Positions 36,021-43,919 of a DNA stretch of 64,000 bases are shown here, piece by piece. The notes beneath the pieces are model-generated. The model was not told where the DNA came from, did no database searches, and saw only the letters and a program-made list of their open reading frames with translations. The first letter of the stretch is position 1; the number at the start of each line of letters is the position of its first letter. Origin of the DNA: Bacillota bacterium (GTDB taxonomy: Bacteria; Bacillota; Clostridia; Acetivibrionales; DSM-1351); the NCBI GenBank assembly GCA_023409265.1, contig JAEYHZ010000011.1:54637-118636 (forward strand), in the 5' to 3' direction. A program made the translations under genes and the position numbers.

Positions 36021-36690
36021 AATAGAAGCATATATTTTTGATCTGGATGGCGTTGTTGTGGATACAGCCAGGTATCACTACCTTGCCTGGAAGAGGCTGG
36101 CGGCTGAGTTAGGCTATGTCTTTACAGAAGAGGATAATGAGCAGTTCAAGGGTGTCAGCCGTATGGCGTGTATGGATATTCTTGCTGCTATGACAGGCAG
36201 ATACTTTGAGGTTGAGGAAAAAAACAAATTGGCTGACAGGAAAAACGACTGGTATATTGAATATATTAGAAATATGCACAAGGATGAAGTAGTGCCGGGG
36301 TTTGTGGAATTTATCGCCGAAATTCGCAAAGCCGGTGGAAAGACTGCACTGGCATCTGCAAGTAAAAACGCAGCATTGGTTCTGGAGAGGTTGGAGCTTA
36401 GCCAATATTTTGATCAAGTGGTGGACGGAAATGATGTTCAAAAGTCAAAACCCGATCCTCAGGTATTTTTAATTGCAGCAGAAAGGCTGAAGGTTGAGGA
36501 ACAGAAGTGCCTTGTGTTTGAAGATGCTCAGGCGGGTATTGACGCTGCCAAGAGTGCAAATATGCTGGCAGTAGGAATAGGCAAACCGGAGATTCTATTA
36601 AAAGGTGCTGATATTATGAAACCCGGTTTTGATGGGCTGAAGCTGTATCAGTTGTTGCAAGAGTTGGATATTGCTGAAGTGGCAGTATAA
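36013..36690 (+). CDS. pgmB: Beta-phosphoglucomutase
   Basis: This HAD-superfamily enzyme converts beta-glucose 1-phosphate, the GH65 product, to glucose 6-phosphate. The 225 residues carry the nucleophile motif YIFDLDGVVVDTARYHYLAW (Asp residues 9 and 11), a cap domain with KGVSRMACMDIL, motif II SASKN and motif IV FEDAQAGIDAA. The start at 36013 is chosen because the protein then begins MSKIEAYIFDLDG and AAAGAGG precedes it. The ATG overlaps the GH65 stop (ATGTCTAA). This is the last gene of the operon. Confidence 0.93.
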   Translation: MSKIEAYIFDLDGVVVDTARYHYLAWKRLAAELGYVFTEEDNEQFKGVSRMACMDILAAMTGRYFEVEEKNKLADRKNDWYIEYIRNMHKDEVVPGFVEFIAEIRKAGGKTALASASKNAALVLERLELSQYFDQVVDGNDVQKSKPDPQVFLIAAERLKVEEQKCLVFEDAQAGIDAAKSANMLAVGIGKPEILLKGADIMKPGFDGLKLYQLLQELDIAEVAV

Positions 36691-36777
36691 AATAAATACT
36701 AATATGTATGGAAAGACTTTACAACTTCCTCAAAGGATAAGTTTCTCTTTAAACAGAAAATAATGAATCAGAAAAAT

Positions 36778-36816
36778 AAGCTCAGGCTCTACTCCAAATA
36801 GACCTGGGCTTTCTAC
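36778..36816 (+). terminator. Terminator after pgmB
   Basis: AAGCTCAGG (36779-36787) pairs with CCTGGGCTT with one G-T pair, followed by a T-rich stretch. The pairing is moderate. Confidence 0.6.
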
Positions 36817-36882
36817 TTGTAATGGTTTACCTGCCGTACAGGAATTTATTTTATTACTTCTGGCACTTATCATTTCACTGTG

Positions 36883-36927
36883 AGGTAATTTTCTTACCTT
36901 GACATATCATTTTGGTAATTTTAAAAT
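36883..36927 (+). promoter_or_regulatory. Promoter and palindrome upstream of the acyltransferase-like gene
   Basis: TTGACA (36899-36904), 17 nt, TAAAAT (36922-36927). AGGTAA-5 nt-TTACCT (36883-36899) sits directly against the -35 box as a candidate operator. Nothing else stands out in this 306-bp gap. Confidence 0.7.
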
Positions 36928-36996
36928 GGCATTAATGACAGACAAAGGCTTATAAAACATTATACACAGCAGCAGATTACAGAAAGAGGAATTTGT

Positions 36997-38286
36997 ATGG
37001 TAAACAAGTACGGGGCAGAAAGCAACTGGAGAAAACTAGATAATACTGCCAATGTTTTTCCCGTTATAGCTAATAAAAATTACAGCAGTGTTTATAGAAT
37101 TTCAGTGAGACTTAAGGAGGAAATATCTCAAGAAATACTTCAGGAAGCCTTACTTAAGACATTACCCTGGTTTACTTCCTTTAATGTAAAATTAAAACGC
37201 GGAGTATTCTGGCATTATTTTGAAAGCAATAAAAAGTATCCTGTTGTTGAAAAGGAACAAACTTATCCATGCGCATATATAGATCCAAATACTAACAATC
37301 AGTTTCTTTTTAAAGTAACTTATTTCGGAAATCGCATAAATCTTGAGGTATTCCATGCAATAACCGATGGAACGGGAGCACTTAAGTTCCTGAAGGCAAT
37401 TGCTTACAATTATATAAAGCTTGCATATAGTGACCGGTTAACGGAGGAGGAAATTGACATACCAGTAGTTGATGTAGTTTCAGATGTGGAAGACAGTTAT
37501 CATAAAAACTACAGAAAGCTATCCTATAAAAAGCTAAAAACCCGCAGTGCATATAAACTTAAGGGTGAAAAGCTGCCGATACTGACAATGAGTGTCATCC
37601 ACGGATATGTATCCTCTTCGGCCCTTATAGATTTGTGCAGAAGGAAAAAGGTCAGTCTCACACAGTATATATCAACTCTGATTATTTGGGGAATATATAA
37701 GGAGTACATGAATGAGCAGCCTCATAAGCAGCCAATACAGGTTAATATACCTGTTAATTTGAGGCATTTTTTTAATTCGACAACTGAAATGAACTTCTTC
37801 TCATACATAAATGTCGGAATTACCATAAGCAAAAGTGAATATACTTTTGAGGAGATGCTGGATATAACCAGGGAGCAGTTTGCCAGCCAACTAACAAAGG
37901 AAAACCTGTCTCAATCCATATCCGACAATGTGGCAACAGAACGAAACATCTTTGTACGTGTAACTCCTTTGCCTGTTAAGAATGTGGGAGTAAGAATTGC
38001 TTATATTGGTTCGGGCAGAGCCAATTCATTCGTACTTTCCAATATAGGCAAAATAGAAGTGCTTGAAGAATTCAAGAAGTATATTGATCAATTTGAGGTA
38101 CTTCTCAGTGTATCGAAATCTGAACCCATAAAGTGCGGGGTATGCTCTTATGAAGATAAGCTTGTTTTTTCCTTTACATCGCTGTTAAAGGAAGCATATT
38201 TGCAGAGAGCCTTTTTCAGGCATTTGGCGGAACAAGGTATTGAAGTCGTTATTGAAAGTAATGGAGCAGACTATGAAAAAATGTAA
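36997..38286 (+). CDS. Condensation-fold acyltransferase (alcohol acetyltransferase-like)
   Basis: The 429-residue protein has the H-x-x-x-D-G active-site motif of the CoA-dependent acyltransferase/condensation superfamily: VFHAITDGTGALKFLKA near residues 122-138. It also has the late N-x-R-x-F pattern (IPVNLRHFF), the equivalent of the structural motif in the second half. Members esterify alcohols, glycolipids or peptidyl carriers. No carrier or synthetase gene is near, so a small-molecule or lipid acyl transfer is more likely than peptide synthesis. The next gene starts within this one (14-bp overlap), so the two products probably act together. The natural substrate is unknown. Confidence 0.75.
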   Translation: MVNKYGAESNWRKLDNTANVFPVIANKNYSSVYRISVRLKEEISQEILQEALLKTLPWFTSFNVKLKRGVFWHYFESNKKYPVVEKEQTYPCAYIDPNTNNQFLFKVTYFGNRINLEVFHAITDGTGALKFLKAIAYNYIKLAYSDRLTEEEIDIPVVDVVSDVEDSYHKNYRKLSYKKLKTRSAYKLKGEKLPILTMSVIHGYVSSSALIDLCRRKKVSLTQYISTLIIWGIYKEYMNEQPHKQPIQVNIPVNLRHFFNSTTEMNFFSYINVGITISKSEYTFEEMLDITREQFASQLTKENLSQSISDNVATERNIFVRVTPLPVKNVGVRIAYIGSGRANSFVLSNIGKIEVLEEFKKYIDQFEVLLSVSKSEPIKCGVCSYEDKLVFSFTSLLKEAYLQRAFFRHLAEQGIEVVIESNGADYEKM

Positions 38287-38941
38287 ACGGTGTAATGTCA
38301 AGGTTTATGAAAATACTAAAATATGCCCTTTATGCAGAACGGTTTTGACCGATATTGACCGACAAGCGCCTGAGCGGACATATCCATCAATTAGTGTTGA
38401 TCCTCATAAATACAATATAATAAAGAGAATCCTGGTATTCTTATCCATCATATCAGGTGTGACTACAGCTGTTACCAACTATATTACTTATAACGGGGTA
38501 ATTTGGTCTGCAATATCCATAGCTGCAATCATATATTTCTGGATATTGGTATCATATTCCATTAGACGAAATACCAATATGGCATCAAAAATACTGGTTC
38601 AGGTTTTATGTGTATCAATCTTGACTGTAATAATGGATTATTCAATAGGCTATTCGGGTTGGTCTGTAAATCATGTAATTCCAGAGATCATAATTCTTGC
38701 AAACATTTCGGTTCTGATCCTTGTGATAATCAACCGTATGTACTGGCAGACCTACGTACTAAACCAGATAATCATAGCTGTTCTGGGCTTTATACCTGGA
38801 ATACTTTACCTTTTCGGTCTTATAAAAGTTCCAATGCCCTCAGTAATAGCATCAGCTACTTCCCTCACTGTTCTGCTGGGGACTATAATATTTGGAGATA
38901 AATCTATTAAGAGTGAGTTGAAAAGAAGATTTCATTTTTGA
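38273..38941 (+). CDS. DUF6320-type membrane protein with N-terminal zinc ribbon
   Basis: The 222-residue protein begins with a zinc ribbon, MKKCKRCNVKVYENTKICPLC, with two C-x2-C pairs. About six membrane segments follow from residue ~45. I recall this layout as the DUF6320 family that accompanies condensation-fold acyltransferases; the name is from memory. The start at 38273 gives the intact zinc ribbon and follows ATGGAGCAG. The 14-bp overlap with the upstream gene indicates translational coupling. A role as membrane anchor or lipid-substrate partner is inference. Confidence 0.7.
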   Translation: MKKCKRCNVKVYENTKICPLCRTVLTDIDRQAPERTYPSISVDPHKYNIIKRILVFLSIISGVTTAVTNYITYNGVIWSAISIAAIIYFWILVSYSIRRNTNMASKILVQVLCVSILTVIMDYSIGYSGWSVNHVIPEIIILANISVLILVIINRMYWQTYVLNQIIIAVLGFIPGILYLFGLIKVPMPSVIASATSLTVLLGTIIFGDKSIKSELKRRFHF

Positions 38942-39026
38942 ACGGGCAGCAGGTTTGCAACCACATTGGAAGCTATATTGGAATGGACAAAGGTTAAAAT
39001 TATAAGTATAGGTATGTTAGAGGAAT

Positions 39027-39107
39027 GATTAAATAATAAAACACCTATTTTATAAGGAGATAGTTTTTGATATCGAATAATATAAAAAAGGGGAGTTTTT
39101 ATTTAAC
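39027..39107. repeat. Family B repeat, full-length diverged copy
   Basis: It starts GATTAAATAATAAAACACC and continues TATTTTATAAGGAGATAG, like the copies at 56254-56336 and 26926-27004. The right end GAGTTTTTATTTAACC is a shortened inverted terminus. It lies 42 bp before the hydroxyacid dehydrogenase gene. Confidence 0.65.
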
Positions 39108-39148
39108 CATTCTTAGCTTTAACCATAAATAGAAAAGAGGAATATTCA

Positions 39149-40105
39149 ATGAAAATAGTAGTTTTGGATGGATATGCAATGAATCCCGGGGACTTATCCT
39201 GGAACGGTATGGAGAAGCTGGGGCAGTTGACGGTTTTTGACAGAACACCTAAAGAATTGGTTGTTGAAAGAATTGGAGATGCAGAAATAGTTCTAACCAA
39301 TAAGGTTGTTTTGTCCAGAGAGGTTTTAGATAAGACACCTTCATTGAAATATATAGGTGTTATGGCTACAGGCTATAATGTAGTAGATACTGCTGCAGCC
39401 CGGGAACTTGGAATAACTGTAACCAACGTACCTGCATACAGCACCGACTCAGTGGCTCAGCTGGTATTTGCTTTCATACTTGAATTCTGCCATCATGTGG
39501 GAGAACATAGTAGAGCAGTACAGGAAGGTGCATGGACTAAAAGCAGGGACTTTGCCTTCTGGAACTTCCCACTTATTGAGCTTGCCCATAAAACACTGGG
39601 TTTAATAGGATACGGAGCAATAGGGCAAGCTGTGGCTCAGCTGGCCGTCGCCTTTGGAATGAATGTCAAAGTTTACAGCAGGACTGTAAGAAAAGAACTT
39701 GAAACGGGGAAAATAAAATTTGTGACACTTGAGGAAATCCTTGCAGAATCAGACTTTATCAGTCTCCACTGTCCCTTGACTGAGGAAACAAAAGAGTTGA
39801 TAAATAAGGATACCTTGTCCAGGGTAAAATCTGGCGCCTTCTTAATCAATACCTCAAGAGGTCCAGTTATATCGGAACAGGATGTTGCCGACGCATTAAA
39901 CAGCGGAAGTCTGGCCGGGGCAGCAGTTGATGTGGTTTCAGCAGAACCCATATCCGGAGATAATCCTCTGCTTGGAGCAAAAAACTGCATAATAACACCA
40001 CACTTTGGATGGGCTCCTTTTGAGGCAAGAACAAGGCTTATGGATACCCTTATAAAGAATGTCGGGGCTTTCATGGACGGAAGGCCTGTAAATGTAGTAA
40101 ATTAA
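39149..40105 (+). CDS. D-2-hydroxyacid dehydrogenase (glycerate dehydrogenase-like)
   Basis: The 318-residue NAD(P)-dependent enzyme has the Rossmann signature LGLIGYGAIGQAVAQLAVAFG near residues 149-169 (given here in full as 20 or fewer conserved positions: G-Y-G-A-I-G-Q). It also has the catalytic arginine in NTSRGPV, the glutamate in VVSAEP and histidine in ITPHFGWA. The pattern fits glycerate/hydroxypyruvate reductases; the substrate cannot be settled by eye, and other 2-oxoacids are possible. The ATG follows AAAGAGGAAT. It is a single gene behind a family B repeat. Confidence 0.88.
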   Translation: MKIVVLDGYAMNPGDLSWNGMEKLGQLTVFDRTPKELVVERIGDAEIVLTNKVVLSREVLDKTPSLKYIGVMATGYNVVDTAAARELGITVTNVPAYSTDSVAQLVFAFILEFCHHVGEHSRAVQEGAWTKSRDFAFWNFPLIELAHKTLGLIGYGAIGQAVAQLAVAFGMNVKVYSRTVRKELETGKIKFVTLEEILAESDFISLHCPLTEETKELINKDTLSRVKSGAFLINTSRGPVISEQDVADALNSGSLAGAAVDVVSAEPISGDNPLLGAKNCIITPHFGWAPFEARTRLMDTLIKNVGAFMDGRPVNVVN

Positions 40106-40331
40106 TAATGTATATCTCTTATATGATTGGCATGGCTGGAGTTCATCATGACCCTTACATGGATTTTATCATACGGGGCCGGAGTTAAGGAATGCTGAAT
40201 AGAATTTGAATTAGTTAGGTTGAAGAGGTGAAGGAAATTATACCGCTGTTGTATTTTGTTCCGTTCTGTAGTGATATAATTAGATATCCGATTAAACAGC
40301 AGTTAAAAACAGTTGATTGGCAGGTGCTAGC

Positions 40332-40943
40332 ATGAGTCATATGGAGAAAATAAAACAATATTATGATCTGAATAATGTCGCCGGGTCTCCAGATTATTAC
40401 ATATTGGGCTGGGAAAGTGAAGAAGCACAAAAGCTTAGATTTGATCAGCTTATAGGTAATATGGATTTGAATAACAGAACAATTTTGGATGTAGGGTGTG
40501 GAACAGGAAATCTGCTGGAATACATAAGCATCAAGTTCACAAACTTTCGATATACAGGTATAGATGTATTGCCTCATATGATTGAAAGAGCGGAACAAAA
40601 AAAGCTTAACGGAAAGTTTGTTTGTATGGATTTATTTAAGAACAATCCATATAGTAATAAATCTTTTGATGTTATATTCTCCTCGGGCATATTTAATCTG
40701 AACCTGGGAAATAATGAGGAATTTTTGCTGGACGCTGTTGAGATATTTCAAAGTCTGGCCCGTGAAACAGTATCTTTCAATTTACTTTGGGATAAATCTC
40801 AGGATAAAGACAGTAAATATTTTTATTTTTCCCCTGAAGAGGTATTTAACAAGCTCATTTCCAAGTACCACGAAATATGGAATATAACAATCCAAAAAGG
40901 CTATCTGCATAATGACTTTACTGTCTACTTAAATAAGAAATAA
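40332..40943 (+). CDS. Class I SAM-dependent methyltransferase
   Basis: The 203-residue protein has the S-adenosylmethionine-binding motif ILDVGCGTGNLLEYI near residues 51-65, then an acidic residue at the end of the second strand (YTGIDVLPHMIERAE) and SFDVIFSSGIFN. A TTG 15 bp upstream is an alternative start; GGCAGGTG precedes the ATG. The substrate is unknown. No restriction or modification partner is adjacent. A family A element begins 25 bp after the stop codon. Confidence 0.83.
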   Translation: MSHMEKIKQYYDLNNVAGSPDYYILGWESEEAQKLRFDQLIGNMDLNNRTILDVGCGTGNLLEYISIKFTNFRYTGIDVLPHMIERAEQKKLNGKFVCMDLFKNNPYSNKSFDVIFSSGIFNLNLGNNEEFLLDAVEIFQSLARETVSFNLLWDKSQDKDSKYFYFSPEEVFNKLISKYHEIWNITIQKGYLHNDFTVYLNKK

Positions 40944-40967
40944 AAAATCATTTTCATACATTACTAA

Positions 40968-41243
40968 TACCCTCTATTGACAAGGTACAACACGTTTTTG
41001 AGCGACGGATTTGCTCTGTAGCTGCGTTAAAGCCGTTTGCAATGCACAAAGCATTGCTACACGGCTTTGCCTTGCCACAAAACAAATCCATCAGCTCAAA
41101 AATCTTCGACCTCACGCTTTGATATTTTGCTGATTTTCAAGGCGGAAGGACGCAGTCTTGCTTACCGCAAGGCAAGGACGACAACGAAGAAAAGCGGCAA
41201 AATGGCTAGCGTGAGGCGTATTGTACGTTGCCAATAGAGGGTA
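40968..41243 (+). mobile_element. Family A element, complete copy (276 bp, MITE-like)
   Basis: The ends are 27-bp inverted repeats (40968-40994 and 41217-41243, three mismatches) beginning TACCCTCTATTG, with TA at both outer edges. Two long imperfect hairpins fill the interior: arm 1 from TTTTTGAGC (40995-41003) to GCTCAAAAA (41094-41102), and arm 2 from CCTCACGCT (41110-41118) to AGCGTGAGG (41208-41216). There is no coding capacity. Partial copies lie at 10501-10552 and 63875-64000. The TA ends suggest mobilisation by a mariner/IS630-type transposase, as an inference. Confidence 0.85.
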
Positions 41244-42888
41244 GCTCCTTTGGGTTATATTTCAGATATTCCAGAAAGTTTTTAAGAGCTTCGTCAGGTT
41301 TCTTTTCCTTCTGATATAGATAGCCCAGATTAAAGTAAACCTTCGAGTAGCCGGGATCCAGGGATAAAACCTGTTTGAAAAGTTCTTTTGCTGTCCCGGT
41401 ATTCCCTTCGTTATTTGCCCTGGCGGCTTGTCTGTACAGATCAGGAACATTATAATTTGTTATTGTTACATTGTACATGTCCCTGGAAGAATCATATGTA
41501 ACACTTCCTCCGAGAGCTTCAATAAATGCCCGGACCGGAACATAAACTGCACCGTTCCTAAAAACCGGACAGGCTTTGAGAGTTATAGCTGTTCCGTTAA
41601 TATTAATAACACTTGCTCCGACCTTCATTGATATGGTTTTAGTAAATCTCTTAACAGTAATATCACTGCCGTTTATTGAATAGTCAGCAAAGAGAAGATT
41701 GCAGGTTTCCTTCAGAGGAACCATGAGTTCCTTTGAGGTGCTGTCGGCAAATACACTGTTTTGTGCTACAACTTCCTTACCGTTAAAGGAATATTTGGGA
41801 GGAATGTTTTTTACCCTGGTTATTACAAGGGCATTGCTCAGCTTTCTTCCTGGAGGAGTCACAACCTTGCCTTTGTAATACAGTGCAGAGGAAGCGCCTC
41901 CATCAAGATTTATTGCGTTTATCATGCCAATCTTTATGCAAATTTCGGCAAGTTCCTTGACATTGACGTTTGAAACCGTACCGATAATCAGAGTATTGTC
42001 CTTTGTGACTCCTGCAAAGCTTCTCTGGCCTCTGCTGGTGTTAATTTTATCCTCTGCAAAGCCTTCACTTTTTCCGTTGGCAAGTACCACTCCGTTTTTC
42101 AGAAGAGTTGGTCCGGCACCGATGGTGGTTACCATACTGCTCCAGTCAACAGGGGTTTTCCCGGTGGCTGTGGTTTGTACCGAGGTTTCTATCCTGTAAT
42201 CAACCCTGTCGCCAGCATGGAATTTCCTGATGTAATTCTGATCCTGAAGGACAATGACATAGCCGTTGGCAGGTATACCGGCCTGTCCTTTCTTTATGGC
42301 TGTCACTTTACTATTATCAATAACTATTGAGGTCCTGGTGTGTTTGGGTGTTGCTTTACCAAAAGCAGGGTCAAAAATAATTATGGAATCCTTGTTTTCA
42401 TTCATTGAGTTAATATTCCAGGCATACCAGCTGCCTGCATCTCCCCAGTCCTCATTGATACAACCCTTTATAGAGGGCCTTAAGGTCTCTATGGCTACAT
42501 TGTTATCTGAAGAGAAAGCAATTACCGAACCGTTTGAACCAAGGTGGTAAAATCTTCCGTCATTCTGAATCGTTCCGCTGGGTTTCATATCGGTATAGGA
42601 ATTGAAGAAGGTTCCATTAACCGCCGCCAGAACTTCTGTGTTTGAATCACCGGCCTGAGTCACGATGTTTTTGAAGTCATCTGTCTGACCAACCTGATTT
42701 TTTGCAAACTGTGACTCAACCCGGATATTTTTATCATTCATATTTACAGATACTGTATTTACTGACCTGGTACCCCCTGAAAACTTGATACTTTGAGTCT
42801 GATATGTAACGGATTCTTTTGCATATATGGTTCCTGTCAACCCTGATAAAATTAATGATAATAAAAACAAGAATGATATTTTCTTCAT
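41206..42888 (-). CDS. Secreted phosphodiester glycosidase (NAGPA domain) with stalk domain and TPR
   Basis: The 560-residue protein has a signal peptide (residues 1-24, cleavage after IYA) and a NAGPA-type domain with GQRSFAGVTKDNTLIIGT and INAINLDGGASSALYYKG. It continues with a copper-amine-oxidase-like N-terminal domain (VPLKETCNLLF..., VPVRAFIEALGGSVTYD) and a tetratricopeptide repeat (PGYSKVYFNLGYLYQKEKKP). Relatives cleave sugar phosphodiester caps or act on cell-wall teichoic acid-type polymers; the target here is unknown. The last 12 residues, LPSIGNVQYASR, and the stop lie inside the family A element, so the original C-terminus was replaced. The ATG follows TGGAGG on the minus strand. 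Confidence 0.87.
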   Translation of the reverse strand: MKKISFLFLLSLILSGLTGTIYAKESVTYQTQSIKFSGGTRSVNTVSVNMNDKNIRVESQFAKNQVGQTDDFKNIVTQAGDSNTEVLAAVNGTFFNSYTDMKPSGTIQNDGRFYHLGSNGSVIAFSSDNNVAIETLRPSIKGCINEDWGDAGSWYAWNINSMNENKDSIIIFDPAFGKATPKHTRTSIVIDNSKVTAIKKGQAGIPANGYVIVLQDQNYIRKFHAGDRVDYRIETSVQTTATGKTPVDWSSMVTTIGAGPTLLKNGVVLANGKSEGFAEDKINTSRGQRSFAGVTKDNTLIIGTVSNVNVKELAEICIKIGMINAINLDGGASSALYYKGKVVTPPGRKLSNALVITRVKNIPPKYSFNGKEVVAQNSVFADSTSKELMVPLKETCNLLFADYSINGSDITVKRFTKTISMKVGASVININGTAITLKACPVFRNGAVYVPVRAFIEALGGSVTYDSSRDMYNVTITNYNVPDLYRQAARANNEGNTGTAKELFKQVLSLDPGYSKVYFNLGYLYQKEKKPDEALKNFLEYLKYNPKELPSIGNVQYASR

Positions 42889-43053
42889 ATAGACCTCCAG
42901 GTGGCTGATGTACCGGATAAAGTTGTTAAATTGAAAAAACCGGTTGTAACTTTAACTGTATATCGGCATAAAATATGATAAAATACACTGCTCAGGATGA
43001 CTAAATGATAACACAAACTAATCATCCCTTAAAGTAAAATAAAACTCATCCGA

Positions 43054-43102
43054 TTGACAGTGAATTGATAATAGTATATAGTGGTTTTATATAGAACCAC
43101 TA
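43054..43102 (+). promoter_or_regulatory. Promoter of the lysine operon with inverted repeat at the start site
   Basis: TTGACA (43054-43059), 17 nt, TATAGT (43077-43082): a near-consensus promoter. TAGTGGTT-8 nt-AACCACTA (43079-43102) overlaps the -10 and start region as a candidate operator. Confidence 0.78.
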
Positions 43103-43144
43103 TTAATAATGAGTTTAAAAATTACTAAAAATATTATTTAACTT

Positions 43145-43186
43145 ATTAGTTTCAGAATATTAGTTTCGGAAACAGGTATTAGTTTC
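43145..43186 (+). promoter_or_regulatory. Three direct repeats ATTAGTTTC before the TrmB-type gene
   Basis: ATTAGTTTC occurs at 43145-43153, 43159-43167 and 43178-43186, spaced 14 and 19 nt. They lie in the 5' leader just before GGAGGT, a possible binding array for a regulator of the lysine genes. Confidence 0.55.
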
Positions 43187-43206
43187 TGGAACCCGGAGGT
43201 AGGTTT

Positions 43207-43896
43207 ATGGACGTAATAGATGCATTGATGCAGGCAGGTTTCACAAGGCATGAATCAATGCTGTATGTTACACTGTGCAGAGAAGGTGAGTTGACCGGAT
43301 ATGAAGCATCGAAAATAACCGGTATACCAAGGTCAAATGCATATTTGGGACTGGCAGGGCTTGCCGATAAGGGAGGTGCCTACAGGATCAATGGTGAAAC
43401 AGCCAGATATACTGCTGTAGCCCCCGAAGAACTGGTTCAGAATTTGAAAAGAAAGTTTTCACAAGTAATGAAAGTGATTGAAGAGGAAATTCCCCAGGTT
43501 AACATTAGTGGGGACAGCTTTGTAACTATCAACGGTTTTCAGCAGATTCTTGACAAAATGAAAAATCTCATAAACCAGGCTCAAAAAAGAGTTTATATAT
43601 CCATATCAGGGGACCAGCTGGAATATGTTATCAAGGAACTTCAGGAAGCCAGGAAAAGGGGACTCAAGGTTGTAATTATAACCTCCGGAGGACTGGATAT
43701 CGAGGGAATGATCTGTTACACCTCCAGAAAGCAGTTTGGGAGTGTAAGACTTATTACGGATTCCGAAAACGTTTTGACAGGCCAGCTAAACGGGACAAAC
43801 CCTACCAGCCTTTTTTCAAGGAACTCAAATATGGTGGATTTAATAAAGGATTCTCTTACAAATGAAATAAAACTTATAAATATTAATGCAAAATAA
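43207..43896 (+). CDS. TrmB family transcriptional regulator
   Basis: The 229-residue protein has an N-terminal TrmB-type winged helix: ALMQAGFTRHESMLYVTLCR and GYEASKITGIPRSNAYLGL. A short coiled region follows, then a PLD-like effector-binding domain (KRVYISISGDQL, RKRGLKVVIITSG). TrmB-type proteins usually sense sugars in archaea; bacterial members near amino-acid genes are less well understood. The ATG follows CGGAGGTAGG. lysA starts 24 bp downstream, so this protein is co-transcribed with lysA and may regulate the operon through the upstream inverted repeat (inference). Confidence 0.8.
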   Translation: MDVIDALMQAGFTRHESMLYVTLCREGELTGYEASKITGIPRSNAYLGLAGLADKGGAYRINGETARYTAVAPEELVQNLKRKFSQVMKVIEEEIPQVNISGDSFVTINGFQQILDKMKNLINQAQKRVYISISGDQLEYVIKELQEARKRGLKVVIITSGGLDIEGMICYTSRKQFGSVRLITDSENVLTGQLNGTNPTSLFSRNSNMVDLIKDSLTNEIKLININAK

Positions 43897-43919
43897 TTCA
43901 ATTAACGGAGGTAATACTT

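Noticed and set aside
40332..40943. SAM-dependent methyltransferase as part of a restriction-modification system
   Set aside because: It has no DNA-methyltransferase catalytic motif (such as DPPY or a PCQ motif) and no restriction gene nearby.
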